Assembly (NCBI RefSeq): GCF_007673525.1
Contig: NZ_VDZU01000001.1
Coordinates: forward strand, 1,054,001 to 1,118,000
DNA from: Fictibacillus phosphorivorans
GTDB taxonomy: Bacteria; Bacillota; Bacilli; Bacillales; Fictibacillaceae
DNA length: 64,000 nucleotides
Reading direction: 5' to 3'
Shown in pieces: positions 50,754 to 62,307 of the stretch. Numbering within the stretch: the first letter of the stretch is position 1; every line of letters begins with the position of its first letter. The notes beneath the pieces were generated by a model. It searched no databases. It was not told the origin of the DNA and was given only the letters and a program-made list of their open reading frames with translations. The position numbers and the translations under genes are program-made.

Positions 50754-51911
50754 TTAGGCAATGATCGTTTTATTTTTACTTTTCATATAAATAACTTCTT
50801 CATATTGCATCAAAAGATTCCCAAAGATAGCTGGCCAAGATTGAGTCATCGCATAATTTCTTGCTTTTAGTTTCATAGAACTTAAGAGCATATGATCTTC
50901 CATAATTGAAACGATATTTTCTATGAATGAGTCAGCTTCTCTAGCTTTACAGATTATACCCGTTACACCGTCTTGAACAATTTCAGCTACTCCGCCAGAA
51001 TCTGACACGATAGCAGGCAACCCAGATGCAGATGCTTCTAGAACAACATTGCCGAACGTCTCTGTAGAAGAAGGGAAGACAAATAAGTCTGAAGAAGCAT
51101 AAACTCGCGCTAGTTCATCACCAGAAAGATAACCTGCACAGGTGACATTGTTATATTCTGATTCCCACTGTTCAACATCACGTCGACTTGGTCCATCGCC
51201 CACAATCAGCCAATGTACATTCTCGCCGAAAGAACGTGGCAGTTGATCTATCACTTCTTTAAGGATGTTTAGGTCCTTTTCAGGTGCTAATCTTCCCACG
51301 AACAAAAAGATATACTTCTGTGTAATATTATATTTTTCACGGACATAGTAATCACGCTTTTGAGGTGTAAACATCATACAGTCAACTCCTCTGGACCATA
51401 TGTCAATATTATTAAAGTTTTTTGTGTACAAAATCTTCCGTGTTTCTTCACTTGGAACAAAGATTTTTTCAAAAGGTTTATGAAACCATTGCAGATAACG
51501 CCAGAGCAAGGGGGATAAGAAATCTAGATGGTAGTATGCAAGGTAGCGGTCAAAATGTGTATGATAGGAGCCTACCATGGGAATGTTTTCTTTTTTACCG
51601 TATCGCATCCCAAATAAGCCAATATTAAAAGGGGTAGCTATATGAAGGAGGTCAGGTTTGAATTTACTTAGTTCTTCGCTCAAGGCTTTAAATTGCGGTA
51701 TGGCAAGCCTGCACTCCGGATATAGAAAGAGTGGCAGGCTTTTCATCGCATAATATTGTTTGCATTCTGTTTCTTGATGCTCTTCAAAAGAAGGCATGAT
51801 AACTTTATATTCAACTCCATTGGTTTCTAGGTAACTCGTAAATCTTTTTAACGTGCGCGCAACTCCGTTAATTTGTGGATGGAACGTATCAGAAAAAAGA
51901 GCAAGCTTCAT
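50754..51911 (-). CDS. Glycosyltransferase, GT4 (GT-B fold)
   Basis: The 385-residue enzyme begins KLALFSDTFHPQINGVARTL and has the C-terminal nucleotide-sugar domain: FVGRLAPEKDLNIL, LIVGDGPSRRDVEQ, and the E-x7-E motif in SSTETFGNVVLEASASGLPAIVS. Relatives with this N-terminus transfer sugars to diacylglycerol or phosphatidylinositol-like lipids, or to wall polymers. It is followed after 14 bases upstream by the PAP2 phosphatase gene on the same strand, so a lipid substrate is likely for the pair. AAGGAGATG precedes the ATG. Confidence 0.85.
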   Translation of the reverse strand: MKLALFSDTFHPQINGVARTLKRFTSYLETNGVEYKVIMPSFEEHQETECKQYYAMKSLPLFLYPECRLAIPQFKALSEELSKFKPDLLHIATPFNIGLFGMRYGKKENIPMVGSYHTHFDRYLAYYHLDFLSPLLWRYLQWFHKPFEKIFVPSEETRKILYTKNFNNIDIWSRGVDCMMFTPQKRDYYVREKYNITQKYIFLFVGRLAPEKDLNILKEVIDQLPRSFGENVHWLIVGDGPSRRDVEQWESEYNNVTCAGYLSGDELARVYASSDLFVFPSSTETFGNVVLEASASGLPAIVSDSGGVAEIVQDGVTGIICKAREADSFIENIVSIMEDHMLLSSMKLKARNYAMTQSWPAIFGNLLMQYEEVIYMKSKNKTIIA

Positions 51912-51925
51912 TTCTTCATCTCCTT

Positions 51926-52477
51926 TTATAAAAAGTAAGGCAAGATAAAGCTTTTTACTAAAAATAAAGAAAAGAAGCTGGAACTGATGCCTAGAATCAT
52001 TCCTGCAAGTACATCAGAAGGATAATGAAGACCTAGATACATACGGGAAATAGCTACTAAAAGGGCAGCGACCAATAAAAATATACCGATAAATGGATTC
52101 AATAGTATCAAGGGTGTGACGATTGAAAATACAGCGGTTGTATGACCCGACGGAAATGAATGATCTTTTAGTGGATTATCACCGATGTTCGTATCTGGAA
52201 GACTTAAATACGGTCTCTTTCTCGGGTACATCTTCTTAGAAATAGCAACAGGAATGTGGCTGATCAATAAAGACAGCATACAAACAATTCCCCAAGACTT
52301 TAAATGCATAGGGAGGAATAACAGAAGTAGAATACTTGTTGAGATGGTGGCTGTTGCACCACCAAGATGCGTCCACAGGTGAAAGAAATGGTCCATTGAA
52401 TTTCTGTGCAGTCTTCCGTTAATCAGTCGGAAAAAGGTACACTCTTTTTCATAAAGCCAATCGATTACTTTTGCCAT
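51926..52477 (-). CDS. PAP2-family membrane phosphatase
   Basis: The 183-residue protein has about five spans and all three lipid-phosphatase motifs: KKMYPRKRPY (KXXXXXXRP type), PSGHTTAVF, and SRMYLGLHYPSD. Such enzymes dephosphorylate phosphatidic acid, phosphatidylglycerophosphate or undecaprenyl pyrophosphate at the membrane. ATG 52477 follows AAGGGGGATATTC. It is the first gene of a likely two-gene operon with the GT4 glycosyltransferase. Confidence 0.87.
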   Translation of the reverse strand: MAKVIDWLYEKECTFFRLINGRLHRNSMDHFFHLWTHLGGATATISTSILLLLFLPMHLKSWGIVCMLSLLISHIPVAISKKMYPRKRPYLSLPDTNIGDNPLKDHSFPSGHTTAVFSIVTPLILLNPFIGIFLLVAALLVAISRMYLGLHYPSDVLAGMILGISSSFFSLFLVKSFILPYFL

Positions 52478-52712
52478 GAATATCCCCCTTACCATTCATA
52501 TTTTGTTCGATACTATAATAATAAAATACAATTGTAAGGGGAACATGAAGACAGTATGAAATTATTATAAAAAAACCATCCTCTAAGAGCAGGATTTCAA
52601 AGTGTATCACGGAATCGTTGAGAGCAGCAGCTTCAGTACGATTTCATCTCAAATTCTTTGTTTCTATGTTAAAATTATGGGCAAAACATAAAGAGAGATG
52701 AGGTGGCTATAC

Positions 52713-53084
52713 ATGTATGCAGGCATACATCATGTATCCTTACTTGTAACCAATCTAAAAGAATCATTGTATTTTTATGAGGGAATTCTCGGATTCGAGC
52801 AAAATAAAAAACGCCCGCAATTTGATTTTCCAGGCGTTTGGTATGATATCGGTGACACGCAACTTCATTTGATCGTCCATCCTGAGGGTAAAGCTAGAAG
52901 AAATTCGACAGAGATTGATAGCAGAGATGGTCATTTTGCTGTAAGAGTTACGAATATGGACAAGCTATTAAAAACATTAGATGCTCATAACGTTCCATAT
53001 GTTAACAAACCAACAAATAAAACAGAGTGGCACCAAGTTTTTGTGAGTGACCCTGATGGTAACTTAATCGAGTTTAACGTTTAG
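52713..53084 (+). CDS. VOC-family (glyoxalase-like) protein
   Basis: The 123-residue protein is a single vicinal-oxygen-chelate module pair: IHHVSLLVTNLKESLYFYEGILGF at the start, DTQLHLIVHPEG, and VFVSDPDGNLIEFNV at the end. Metal-site His and Glu candidates are in HHVS, LHLIV and IEFNV. Activity could be glyoxalase-, dioxygenase- or resistance-type. ATG 52713 follows GAGGTGG. Its 3' end overlaps the convergent ytoA gene by 11 bases. Confidence 0.82.
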   Translation: MYAGIHHVSLLVTNLKESLYFYEGILGFEQNKKRPQFDFPGVWYDIGDTQLHLIVHPEGKARRNSTEIDSRDGHFAVRVTNMDKLLKTLDAHNVPYVNKPTNKTEWHQVFVSDPDGNLIEFNV

Positions 53085-53592
53085 GTTGTAATGATTTATA
53101 ATACTGTCCTTTCTCATAGTATTCACGACGGATTCGATTCATGTCCGTGATATCTTCTTCTGTTAACTCTCTAATCACCTTGGCTGGTCGGCCGAAAGCT
53201 AAGGTGTTCGGCGGTATCTTTTTTCCAGGAGGAACGAGACTTCCTGCACCTATAAAAGCTCCTTCTCCAATGTGAGCTCCATCTAATATGAGTGAACCCA
53301 TGCCAATCAATGCGTTCTCTTCAATGATACAACTATGTAAGATTACACTATGACCAACAGTAACGCCGTCTTTTAAATGAAGGGGACGGTTCGGACTTTG
53401 ATGAAGAACAGAATTATCTTGAACGTTTACATAGTCCCCGATAATAGTCGGGGAAACGTCTCCTCGTATGGATGTATTAAACCAGATAGAAGAATATTCG
53501 CCGATCTGAACATCACCAGTAATGGTAACATAGTCTGCAATAAAGGCAGTTTTTGAAATCTTAGGTTGTTTATCTCCGAATGGATAGATCAT
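53074..53592 (-). CDS. ytoA: Gamma-carbonic anhydrase-like hexapeptide-repeat protein (YtoA)
   Basis: The 172-residue left-handed beta-helix protein has repeated hexapeptides (ISKTAFIADYVTITGDVQIG onward) and three His in the metal-site positions: SVLHQS, TVGHSV and ILHSC, as in gamma-class carbonic anhydrases. The conserved Arg/Asp pair is in TSIRGDVSPT. It corresponds to YtoA of B. subtilis by position. Catalysis has not been shown for many relatives. GGAGTGTG precedes the ATG; it is divergent from ytpA. Confidence 0.88.
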   Translation of the reverse strand: MIYPFGDKQPKISKTAFIADYVTITGDVQIGEYSSIWFNTSIRGDVSPTIIGDYVNVQDNSVLHQSPNRPLHLKDGVTVGHSVILHSCIIEENALIGMGSLILDGAHIGEGAFIGAGSLVPPGKKIPPNTLAFGRPAKVIRELTEEDITDMNRIRREYYEKGQYYKSLQPKR

Positions 53593-53673
53593 GGTTACAC
53601 ACTCCTATTATCATTATTTATCTATCTACAGTTTAGCAAATCACCAAGTCTTATGAATAGAGAAGGTGGAGAA

Positions 53674-54462
53674 ATGTGGACATGGAAAACAAAAAGAAAT
53701 GCAGTCGGAACGATCGTAGTCGTTCATGGTGCAAACGAACATCACGGCAGGTATGATTGGGTTATCAAACAATTGAACGAAGCGGGCTTGCATTGTGTTT
53801 CAGGCGATCTTCCAGGTCAAGGTACGACAACGAGAAGAAGAGGGCATATTGATGCATTCGATGATTATATTCAAACAATAGAAAAATGGTATCTTGAAGC
53901 CGAGAAATTTGGACTTCCCGTATATATCTTAGGACATAGCATGGGTGGATTAGCCGTAATCAGAACCTTGATGGGAAAAAGGCTTAATGTTCAAGCGGTT
54001 ATCTTATCCTCTCCTTGTTTAGGATTGGTTCATTACCCATCAAAAGGAAAAGAAGCCGTTTCCGTTCTATTGAACAAACTCGCTCCGAGTGTAAGGTTAG
54101 CGACCAATCTACCTGAAGGCAGTGCTACCAGGAATGAAGAAATACGTATACGTGATAAAGAGGATAAGCTGATCGTTAAGAAAGTCTCTGTCAGATGGTA
54201 TCGAGAGTTGATTGGTTCGATAAAACATGTTTTCGATCATTATAAAGATTTTCCAAATGTACCGTTAATGCTTTTACAAGCGGGGGATGATCGAATCGTG
54301 GATAAAATGAAAGTGAAACAATGGTTTAACGCAGTACAACTCGAAGAAAAATGGTATAAAGAATTTCCATCACTATATCATGAAGTATTAAATGAGCCTG
54401 AAAGAGATCATGTGTTTAATTATGTAAAAAAATTTCTGTTTCTGCATAGCGACGTCGATTAA
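53674..54462 (+). CDS. ytpA: Lysophospholipase-like alpha/beta hydrolase (YtpA)
   Basis: The 262-residue hydrolase shows IVVVHGANEHHGRYD (oxyanion region), GHSMGGLAV (nucleophile Ser), QAGDDRIVD (Asp) and LYHEVLNEPERDHV (His), the monoglyceride-lipase type triad. YtpA of B. subtilis is the lysophospholipase linked to the lysophospholipid antibiotic bacilysocin and is cotranscribed with ytpB, as appears here (42 bases apart). ATG 53674 follows AGAAGGTGGAG. Confidence 0.88.
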   Translation: MWTWKTKRNAVGTIVVVHGANEHHGRYDWVIKQLNEAGLHCVSGDLPGQGTTTRRRGHIDAFDDYIQTIEKWYLEAEKFGLPVYILGHSMGGLAVIRTLMGKRLNVQAVILSSPCLGLVHYPSKGKEAVSVLLNKLAPSVRLATNLPEGSATRNEEIRIRDKEDKLIVKKVSVRWYRELIGSIKHVFDHYKDFPNVPLMLLQAGDDRIVDKMKVKQWFNAVQLEEKWYKEFPSLYHEVLNEPERDHVFNYVKKFLFLHSDVD

Positions 54463-54503
54463 AGAAAAAGGTAAGGGAAGAAATAAACAAAAGGAGCCAT
54501 CTT

Positions 54504-55574
54504 ATGAACAAAGTTCCGGTTCACCCTTGGGGATTGATGTATTCCGTTTATACGCATATCTTTCCGGCTGTCAGCCATCTGCTTAAGTCGTGGCATGAGA
54601 GAGCTGAGAAGATTCCGAACCCTGAATTAAGAAGACAGGCAGTCAGCAGCATTTCGGATAAGATGTTTCACTGTGAAGGGGGAGCTATCCTTACACTGCT
54701 AGCAGGGAATCATCGCAAAAAAGCCATCGAGTTTGTGGTGGCGTACCAAACGATCAGCGACTATTTAGATAATCTTTGTGACAGAAGCACTTCACTGAAT
54801 GAGAAGGATTTCCGTGCTCTTCATGAAAGTATGTTTCATGCGTTATCTCCTGGCGCTGTTCCAACAAATTATTACCGTTACCGTGAAGAACAGGACGACG
54901 GAGGTTATTTGAACGAATTAGTTTATACGTGTCAAAACGTTTTGTCAGAGATGAAAGCTTATCCAAATATCGCGAGTGAACTGATCGGACTAGCCTCGAT
55001 CTATTGTGATTTGCAAGTTCATAAACATGTCATCGTTCAAGAGAGAGAGCCACGACTAATCAGTTGGTTCGGTGAGTATCAATCTGTTCTACCAGATATC
55101 ACATGGTATGAATTTTCAGCTTGTGCAGGTTCAACACTGGGTATCTTCTGTTTAGTCAGTTATGCATTTCAAGGAAACTTCACAAAAGAATCTGCAGCAA
55201 CGATAAAGAAGGGATACTTTCCGTGGCTGCAAGGTCTTCATATTCTTTTAGATTATTTTATTGATCAAAATGAGGACAAGTTGGAAGGCGACCTGAATTT
55301 TTGTACGTATTATAAGAATGATCAGCACATGCTTGAACGAATGGTTTATTTTGCGGAAAAAGCAGAGAAAAGCTGTGCTAATCTTCCTAATTCGAGGTTT
55401 CATCGCTTGATCCAAAGAGGGCTGTTAGGAATCTACCTTGCAGATAAAAAGGTGTCTGAAAGTCCTGGGATTAAAAAGATGGCTTCAAAGCTCGTTAAAG
55501 TGGGAGGGGCAACAAGTTACTTCTTTTATGTAAACCGAAAATTATATCAAAGGTTAAAACCTTCCCTCTCATAA
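54504..55574 (+). CDS. ytpB: Tetraprenyl-beta-curcumene synthase (YtpB)
   Basis: The 356-residue protein is of the DUF2600 large-terpene-synthase type. It has the Asp-rich metal motif DYLDNLCDRST near residue 90 and the helix set of YtpB, which cyclises C35 heptaprenyl diphosphate to tetraprenyl-beta-curcumene, a precursor of sesquarterpenes found in Bacillus spores. AAAAGGAGCC precedes the ATG. No squalene-hopene cyclase homologue is in the window. The array of 21-bp repeats follows the gene. Confidence 0.9.
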   Translation: MNKVPVHPWGLMYSVYTHIFPAVSHLLKSWHERAEKIPNPELRRQAVSSISDKMFHCEGGAILTLLAGNHRKKAIEFVVAYQTISDYLDNLCDRSTSLNEKDFRALHESMFHALSPGAVPTNYYRYREEQDDGGYLNELVYTCQNVLSEMKAYPNIASELIGLASIYCDLQVHKHVIVQEREPRLISWFGEYQSVLPDITWYEFSACAGSTLGIFCLVSYAFQGNFTKESAATIKKGYFPWLQGLHILLDYFIDQNEDKLEGDLNFCTYYKNDQHMLERMVYFAEKAEKSCANLPNSRFHRLIQRGLLGIYLADKKVSESPGIKKMASKLVKVGGATSYFFYVNRKLYQRLKPSLS

Positions 55575-55662
55575 AAGTAATGTCGAGCTCCATGTGCTTC
55601 GCATGTAGCAGGGGTATGTGAGGATAGTAACTATTGCGTAATTTGTCGAGGAATGTAAACTC

Positions 55663-55769
55663 GTGGATAAAAGACAAAAACTTTTGGATTGAGAGACAAT
55701 TCTCGTGGATAAACAGTCAGAATTTTTGGATTCCGTGCTTAAATTTCCGGATTGATGACCATAATACCC
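55663..55769. repeat. Array with exact 21-bp period (GGATAAA/GGATT), locus 2
   Basis: GGATAAAA, GGATTGAG, GGATAAAC, GGATTCCG and GGATTGAT begin at 55665, 55686, 55707, 55728 and 55749: five units at exactly 21 bases. Interiors share a loose CA-A-TTT pattern. In one frame the array reads as a Trp-Ile heptad repeat, but no ribosome site or terminator supports a gene. Both arrays are preceded by TTTGTCGA. Nothing else is seen in 55575-55800. Confidence 0.7.
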
Positions 55770-55803
55770 CGGGGTGTATATATGACGACCAGTTTCTGAA
55801 TCC

Positions 55804-57376
<1,573 letters not shown>

Positions 57377-57541
57377 CTTTCTCACTCCTTTATACGGTGA
57401 TGAGCACCATATGACATTGTAGCATGTTCGCACTGTTAGCGGCAAAGTGAGTTGTCAGTACTTTCAAATTGTAAAGTGCAGGAAAAAGGAATAAAATACA
57501 GAGTGGTTTAAGACATCTTAGTTAGCAAGCGGGGGATATTT

Positions 57542-58738
57542 ATGCCAGCGAAAGTATGGCTGCTCATCATTGGAATGGCACTTAATGTGACCGGCTCAAG
57601 TTTCTTGTGGCCGATCAATACGATTTTTATACATGAACACCTAGGTAAGTCACTTACCGTAGCAGGAATTGTTCTATTACTTAACTCAGGTGCCGGAATA
57701 ATCGGTAACTTAACGGGAGGATTGCTTTTTGATAAATTAGGAGGCTACAAGACCATTATGCTCGGTGTCTCGATTTCATTTACGACTTCCTTCTTATTAA
57801 TCTGGTTTCATGATTTTTGGATGTACAGTATCCTTCTTGTTTTTATGGGATTTGGAATGGGAATCGTCTTTCCATCTATGTATGCATTAGCAGGTACGAT
57901 GTGGAAAGAGGGTGGAAGAAAAGCATTTAACCGAATCTATATTGCACAGAACGTAGGAGTGGCGCTTGGGGCTGCTCTTGGTGGATTTGCAGCTTCCTAT
58001 TCTTTTACACTCTCATTCATTAGTTGTTCAGCTCTATCTTTTGTATTTTTTATTATCGTGCTGTTCGGTTTTAAAGACATTGATGCAACAGAAGAAGCTT
58101 CTGTGCAGACTGTTTTTTCTCAACGAAAAAGAATTCATAACAAAGAAGCGTTTATGGCACTATTAGTTTTATGTGGAGGGTATCTGCTAGCTTGGATTGG
58201 TTACGTGCAATGGCAGTCTACGATCGCTGCTTATACACAATCACTAGGAGTAACTCTTAAGATGTACAGTTTGCTTTGGACCGTTAACGGTGTGTTTATC
58301 GTTCTTGGTCAGCCGCTAGTCAATCTTTTCTTAAAAAGATGGCTGCACTCCACAACATCGCAAATTTTGGTTGGATATTGTATATTTGTTATTTCATTCG
58401 TGATGGTAGGGAATGCTAAAGACTTTAGTGGCTTTATGATGGCCATGATCGTTCTTACTATAGGAGAAATGCTCGTATGGCCTGGCGTCCCTTCCATCGC
58501 AGCAGAGCTTGCTCCTGAAGGCAGAGCCGGATTCTATCAAGGAATCGTAAACTCAACAGCCACAGGCGGAAGGATGCTCGGACCGTTGTTTGGAGGAATG
58601 ATTGCAGATATTTTCAACATATCCGTATTGTTTCAAACGATCATCGGCCTGATGGTGCTTGCTTTCATTTTGACGATTCTATATAGCAGGAGTCGACATG
58701 CCATTCAGCAAACTGAAATTCCTCAACAAGCTTCTTGA
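57542..58738 (+). CDS. yttB: MFS transporter (YttB-like)
   Basis: The 398-residue protein has twelve spans and the MFS loop GGLLFDKLGGYKTIMLG between spans 2 and 3. It looks like a drug:proton antiporter-type MFS member; position between ytqA and bioY-leuS fits YttB of B. subtilis. GGGGGAT precedes the ATG. Substrate unknown. It is convergent with bioY through a strong shared terminator. Confidence 0.82.
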   Translation: MPAKVWLLIIGMALNVTGSSFLWPINTIFIHEHLGKSLTVAGIVLLLNSGAGIIGNLTGGLLFDKLGGYKTIMLGVSISFTTSFLLIWFHDFWMYSILLVFMGFGMGIVFPSMYALAGTMWKEGGRKAFNRIYIAQNVGVALGAALGGFAASYSFTLSFISCSALSFVFFIIVLFGFKDIDATEEASVQTVFSQRKRIHNKEAFMALLVLCGGYLLAWIGYVQWQSTIAAYTQSLGVTLKMYSLLWTVNGVFIVLGQPLVNLFLKRWLHSTTSQILVGYCIFVISFVMVGNAKDFSGFMMAMIVLTIGEMLVWPGVPSIAAELAPEGRAGFYQGIVNSTATGGRMLGPLFGGMIADIFNISVLFQTIIGLMVLAFILTILYSRSRHAIQQTEIPQQAS

Positions 58739-58758
58739 GATTTATAGATAATGAACAA

Positions 58759-58800
58759 CCAAGAGACCGTGATAGGATAATCACGGTCTCTTGGTTTATA
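58759..58800. terminator. Bidirectional intrinsic terminator
   Basis: A perfect 15-bp stem (58759-58773 with 58780-58794) lies between convergent yttB and bioY. Confidence 0.88.
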
Positions 58801-58810
58801 TTTTAATGAA

Positions 58811-59380
58811 TTAAGCGGCTCTTGTTTCTTCTTTTGGAAGCAGTTTAGCTGACATTAATCTTCTTCTGATCGTAACACCAAGAACTGAAGCTAAAATGGC
58901 TTTAATTACTCCTACAAGTAAAAAAGGAATAACACCACCACTCATTGCTTGTTCCCAGCTAAGGCTTGCAATGAACTTTAGTTGAACGGCACCAAAAACA
59001 AGTGTAATCACCATACCCGCAATGTTAGCCACAACAGCTGGCAGAAGAGTAAAACTTGTCTTTTCTAAAATGAGTCCAGTGATATAAGCAGCGATGATAA
59101 AGCCGACGATATAGCCTCCTGTTGGACCGATCAGCACCATGAACCCACCTTTAGCTTCAGAGAAAACAGGAAGACCGATCGCTCCCATAGCGACATAGAT
59201 CATAACAGCGAGGGTACCATACTTACGCCCTAGAATGGTTGCGCAAAGCCCGATTGCTAAAGTTTGTCCCGTAATCGGAACTAATGGAAGTGGAATGGTC
59301 AGCTGAGCGAGGATCGCTGTAATTCCTGCCATAAGTGCGGCATATAGTGACATCTTCAGTTTTTGATTACTTTCATGCAT
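58811..59380 (-). CDS. bioY: Biotin transporter BioY (ECF S component)
   Basis: The 189-residue protein has six spans and the BioY core: LTIPLPLVPITGQTLAIGLCATILGRKYGTLAV and GLPVFSEAKGGFMVLIGPTGGYIVGF (each quoted only in part as motifs). It binds biotin and works with the shared ECF energising module, which is not in the window, or alone. ATG 59380 follows AAAAGGGGTG. The BirA operator just upstream predicts repression at high biotin. No bio synthesis genes are nearby. Confidence 0.92.
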   Translation of the reverse strand: MHESNQKLKMSLYAALMAGITAILAQLTIPLPLVPITGQTLAIGLCATILGRKYGTLAVMIYVAMGAIGLPVFSEAKGGFMVLIGPTGGYIVGFIIAAYITGLILEKTSFTLLPAVVANIAGMVITLVFGAVQLKFIASLSWEQAMSGGVIPFLLVGVIKAILASVLGVTIRRRLMSAKLLPKEETRAA

Positions 59381-59399
59381 GTCTGTTGCACCCCTTTTT

Positions 59400-59432
59400 A
59401 ATGTTAACGCAAAAATAATAACAGTTAACATT
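59400..59432 (-). promoter_or_regulatory. BirA operator of bioY
   Basis: AATGTTAAC (59400-59408) and its inverted copy GTTAACATT (59424-59432) are separated by 15 bases, the exact form of the Bacillus BirA box. It lies 20 bases before the bioY start. Confidence 0.92.
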
Positions 59433-59589
59433 ACATTAAACAGCTACTTAATGTTTGTCAAGATACGGTTTACAGCGTTATAACCCTTGTTTAAAAGTGG
59501 TAAAAATAGGTTATTATACTTCTAAACAACCTTGACAATTTAGGGAGTTATTCATAAAATACAAATTAGCATCTAAATTTTTTAATAAC

Positions 59590-59836
59590 GATGATAGGGA
59601 ATAGTAAAAGAAGAATGGAAAAGATAGAGAGTTGACGGCTGGTGCAAGTCAACCCGGACTTTTTTGAACTCACCCTTTAGTTGCAAGTGTGAATGAAGTA
59701 ATGCTTGCCGTTCGCCGCGTTAAGGTATGTTTCCGAGTGAATGCGATCGTTGCATTAATCAGGGTGGTACCGCGGCAGGTTTAAATTGTTAACTAACCTT
59801 TCGTCCCTAATGTTTATTAGGGGCGGGAGGTTTTTT
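59590..59836 (+). promoter_or_regulatory. Leucine T-box leader
   Basis: The T-box sequence AGGGTGGTACCGCG (59761-59774) precedes a strong terminator (17-base arms, 59795-59811 and 59816-59832, then T). In stem I the context GAACTCACC presents CTC (59669-59671) as the specifier codon, meaning leucine. Uncharged tRNA-Leu should favour the antiterminator and switch on leuS. Confidence 0.93.
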
Positions 59837-59871
59837 GTTTTTAAAGTACAGTTTTCTAAGGAGGATCGGTT

Positions 59872-62292
59872 ATGTATTATAACCACAAAACAATCGAGAA
59901 AAAGTGGCAGAAGTTCTGGGATGAGAACAAGACGTTCCAAACAAAAGAAGAATATGATAAAAAGAAATTTTATGCGCTAGATATGTTTCCATACCCATCT
60001 GGAGCTGGCCTTCACGTTGGTCATCCTGAAGGATACACGGCGACAGATATTCTCTCTAGAATGAAGCGTATGCAAGGATACAACGTACTTCATCCGATGG
60101 GGTGGGATGCTTTCGGACTTCCTGCAGAACAGTATGCGCTTGATACAGGAAACGACCCAGCAGAATTTACAGAAACAAACATCAATACGTTCCGCAGACA
60201 GATTAAAGAGCTTGGTTTCTCTTACGACTGGGACCGTGAAGTTAACACAACAGATCCTTCTTACTACAAGTGGACACAATGGATTTTTATCCAGCTTTAT
60301 AATAAAGGACTTGCGTATGTAGATGAAGTACCTGTGAACTGGTGTGAAGCACTCGGAACGGTACTTGCGAACGAAGAAGTCATCGATGGGAAAAGTGAAC
60401 GCGGAGGCCATCCTGTCGTTCGTAAACCTATGAGACAATGGATGCTTAAGATTACAGCATACGCTGACAGATTGTTAGAAGATCTAGATGAACTAGATTG
60501 GCCTGAGAGCTTGAAAGATATGCAGCGAAACTGGATCGGCCGCTCTGAGGGAGCTGAAGTACACTTTGATGTAGATGGACATTCTTCTAATATTACAGTG
60601 TTCACAACACGACCAGATACACTTTTCGGTGCGACATACTTAGTGCTAGCTCCTGAAAATAAACTAGTAAACGATATTGTAACAGAAGACCAAAAAGAGG
60701 CCGTAACGGCTTATCAAAGACAAGTAGAAACAAAGTCTGATCTTGAACGTACAGAGCTTGCAAAAGAAAAGTCTGGTGTGTTTACAGGTGCATATGCGAT
60801 TCATCCTGTAACAGGTGCGAAACTTCCGATCTGGATTGCAGACTATGTACTAGCAAGCTATGGAACGGGTGCGATCATGGCAGTTCCTGCTCACGATGAA
60901 CGTGATCACGAGTTCGCAGTAAAGTTTGAACTTCCGATCGCTGAAGTGGTTGCTGGCGGAAATGTGGTAGAAGATGCTTATACAGGTGATGGTGAACACG
61001 TTAATTCAGATTTCTTGAATGGCATGCAAAAAGAAGAAGCTATTACAACGATGAACGAATGGCTATCTGAGAACGGAAAAGGTGAGAAGAAGATCACTTA
61101 CCGTCTTCGTGACTGGTTATTCTCTCGTCAGCGTTATTGGGGTGAACCAATCCCGGTCATCCACTGGGAAGATGGCACGATGTCGACAGTTTCAGAAGAT
61201 CAGCTTCCTCTTCTTCTACCTGTTGTTAAAGAAATCAAACCTTCAGGAACAGGGGAATCCCCACTTGCTAACGTTGAAGAGTGGGTAAACGTTGTAGATC
61301 CTGAAACAGGAAAGAAAGGACGTCGTGAAACGAATACGATGCCGCAATGGGCAGGAAGCTGTTGGTATTACCTTCGATATATCGATCCGAAAAACGATGA
61401 GCAATTAGCATCTCCTGAGAAGCTTAAGCATTGGCTTCCGGTTGATATTTATATTGGTGGAGCGGAGCACGCAGTGTTGCACCTTCTGTATGCTCGTTTC
61501 TGGCATAAGGTTATGTATGATCTTGGTATCGTTCCGACAAAAGAGCCTTTCCAAAAACTTTACAACCAGGGAATGATTCTTGGAGAAAATAATGAGAAGA
61601 TGAGTAAATCTAAAGGGAACGTAGTTAACCCTGATGAGATCGTATCGAGCCATGGGGCAGATACACTTCGTTTATATGAAATGTTTATGGGACCACTTGA
61701 TGCTTCTATCGCTTGGAGCACAACTGGTTTAGATGGAGCTCGCAGATTCTTGGATCGTGTATGGAGATTACTTCTAGCTGAAGATGGAGAGAAAATCAAT
61801 CCGTCGATTCAAGATACACATGGAACAGAAGCTTTCAATCGTCTCTATCATATGACGGTGAAGAAAGTAACTGAAGACTATGAAGGACTGCGCTTTAATA
61901 CAGCCATTTCACAATTGATGGTCTTTGTGAATGAAGCAAATAAACAAGAAGTTCTTCCAAAAGATTTCATGCAAGGTTTCGTTAAGATGCTTTCCCCGAT
62001 CGCTCCGCATATTTGTGAGGAACTTTGGGAATTGCTAGGTGGAGAAGGCAGCATCGCATATGCATCTTGGCCAGTTTGGGACGAAGCTCAACTTGTAGAG
62101 AATGAAGTTGAAATTGTAGTCCAAGTGAACGGTAAACTTAAAGCGAAGATGACGATTGCCGCAAACATCAGTGGATCTGATATGGAAGAAGCTGCTTTAA
62201 AAGATGAATCCGTTCAACAAAGCATTGAAGGAAAGACGATTCGCAAAGTTATTACAGTTCCAGGTAAGCTTGTGAATATCGTTGCGAATTAA
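59872..62292 (+). CDS. leuS: Leucyl-tRNA synthetase
   Basis: The 806-residue class I synthetase has the HIGH-type motif HVGHPEGY near residue 50, the KMSKS motif in [16 protein letters not shown] near residue 575, an editing domain insertion (about 220-400) with [12 protein letters not shown], and the C-terminal [11 protein letters not shown] domain. Length equals the Bacillus enzyme (about 804). AAGGAGGATCGG precedes the ATG. Expression is under the Leu T-box. ytwF follows after 15 bases and is likely cotranscribed. Confidence 0.97.
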   Translation: MYYNHKTIEKKWQKFWDENKTFQTKEEYDKKKFYALDMFPYPSGAGLHVGHPEGYTATDILSRMKRMQGYNVLHPMGWDAFGLPAEQYALDTGNDPAEFTETNINTFRRQIKELGFSYDWDREVNTTDPSYYKWTQWIFIQLYNKGLAYVDEVPVNWCEALGTVLANEEVIDGKSERGGHPVVRKPMRQWMLKITAYADRLLEDLDELDWPESLKDMQRNWIGRSEGAEVHFDVDGHSSNITVFTTRPDTLFGATYLVLAPENKLVNDIVTEDQKEAVTAYQRQVETKSDLERTELAKEKSGVFTGAYAIHPVTGAKLPIWIADYVLASYGTGAIMAVPAHDERDHEFAVKFELPIAEVVAGGNVVEDAYTGDGEHVNSDFLNGMQKEEAITTMNEWLSENGKGEKKITYRLRDWLFSRQRYWGEPIPVIHWEDGTMSTVSEDQLPLLLPVVKEIKPSGTGESPLANVEEWVNVVDPETGKKGRRETNTMPQWAGSCWYYLRYIDPKNDEQLASPEKLKHWLPVDIYIGGAEHAVLHLLYARFWHKVMYDLGIVPTKEPFQKLYNQGMILGENNEKMSKSKGNVVNPDEIVSSHGADTLRLYEMFMGPLDASIAWSTTGLDGARRFLDRVWRLLLAEDGEKINPSIQDTHGTEAFNRLYHMTVKKVTEDYEGLRFNTAISQLMVFVNEANKQEVLPKDFMQGFVKMLSPIAPHICEELWELLGGEGSIAYASWPVWDEAQLVENEVEIVVQVNGKLKAKMTIAANISGSDMEEAALKDESVQQSIEGKTIRKVITVPGKLVNIVAN

Positions 62293-62307
62293 AGGAGGCA
62301 AACGCTA

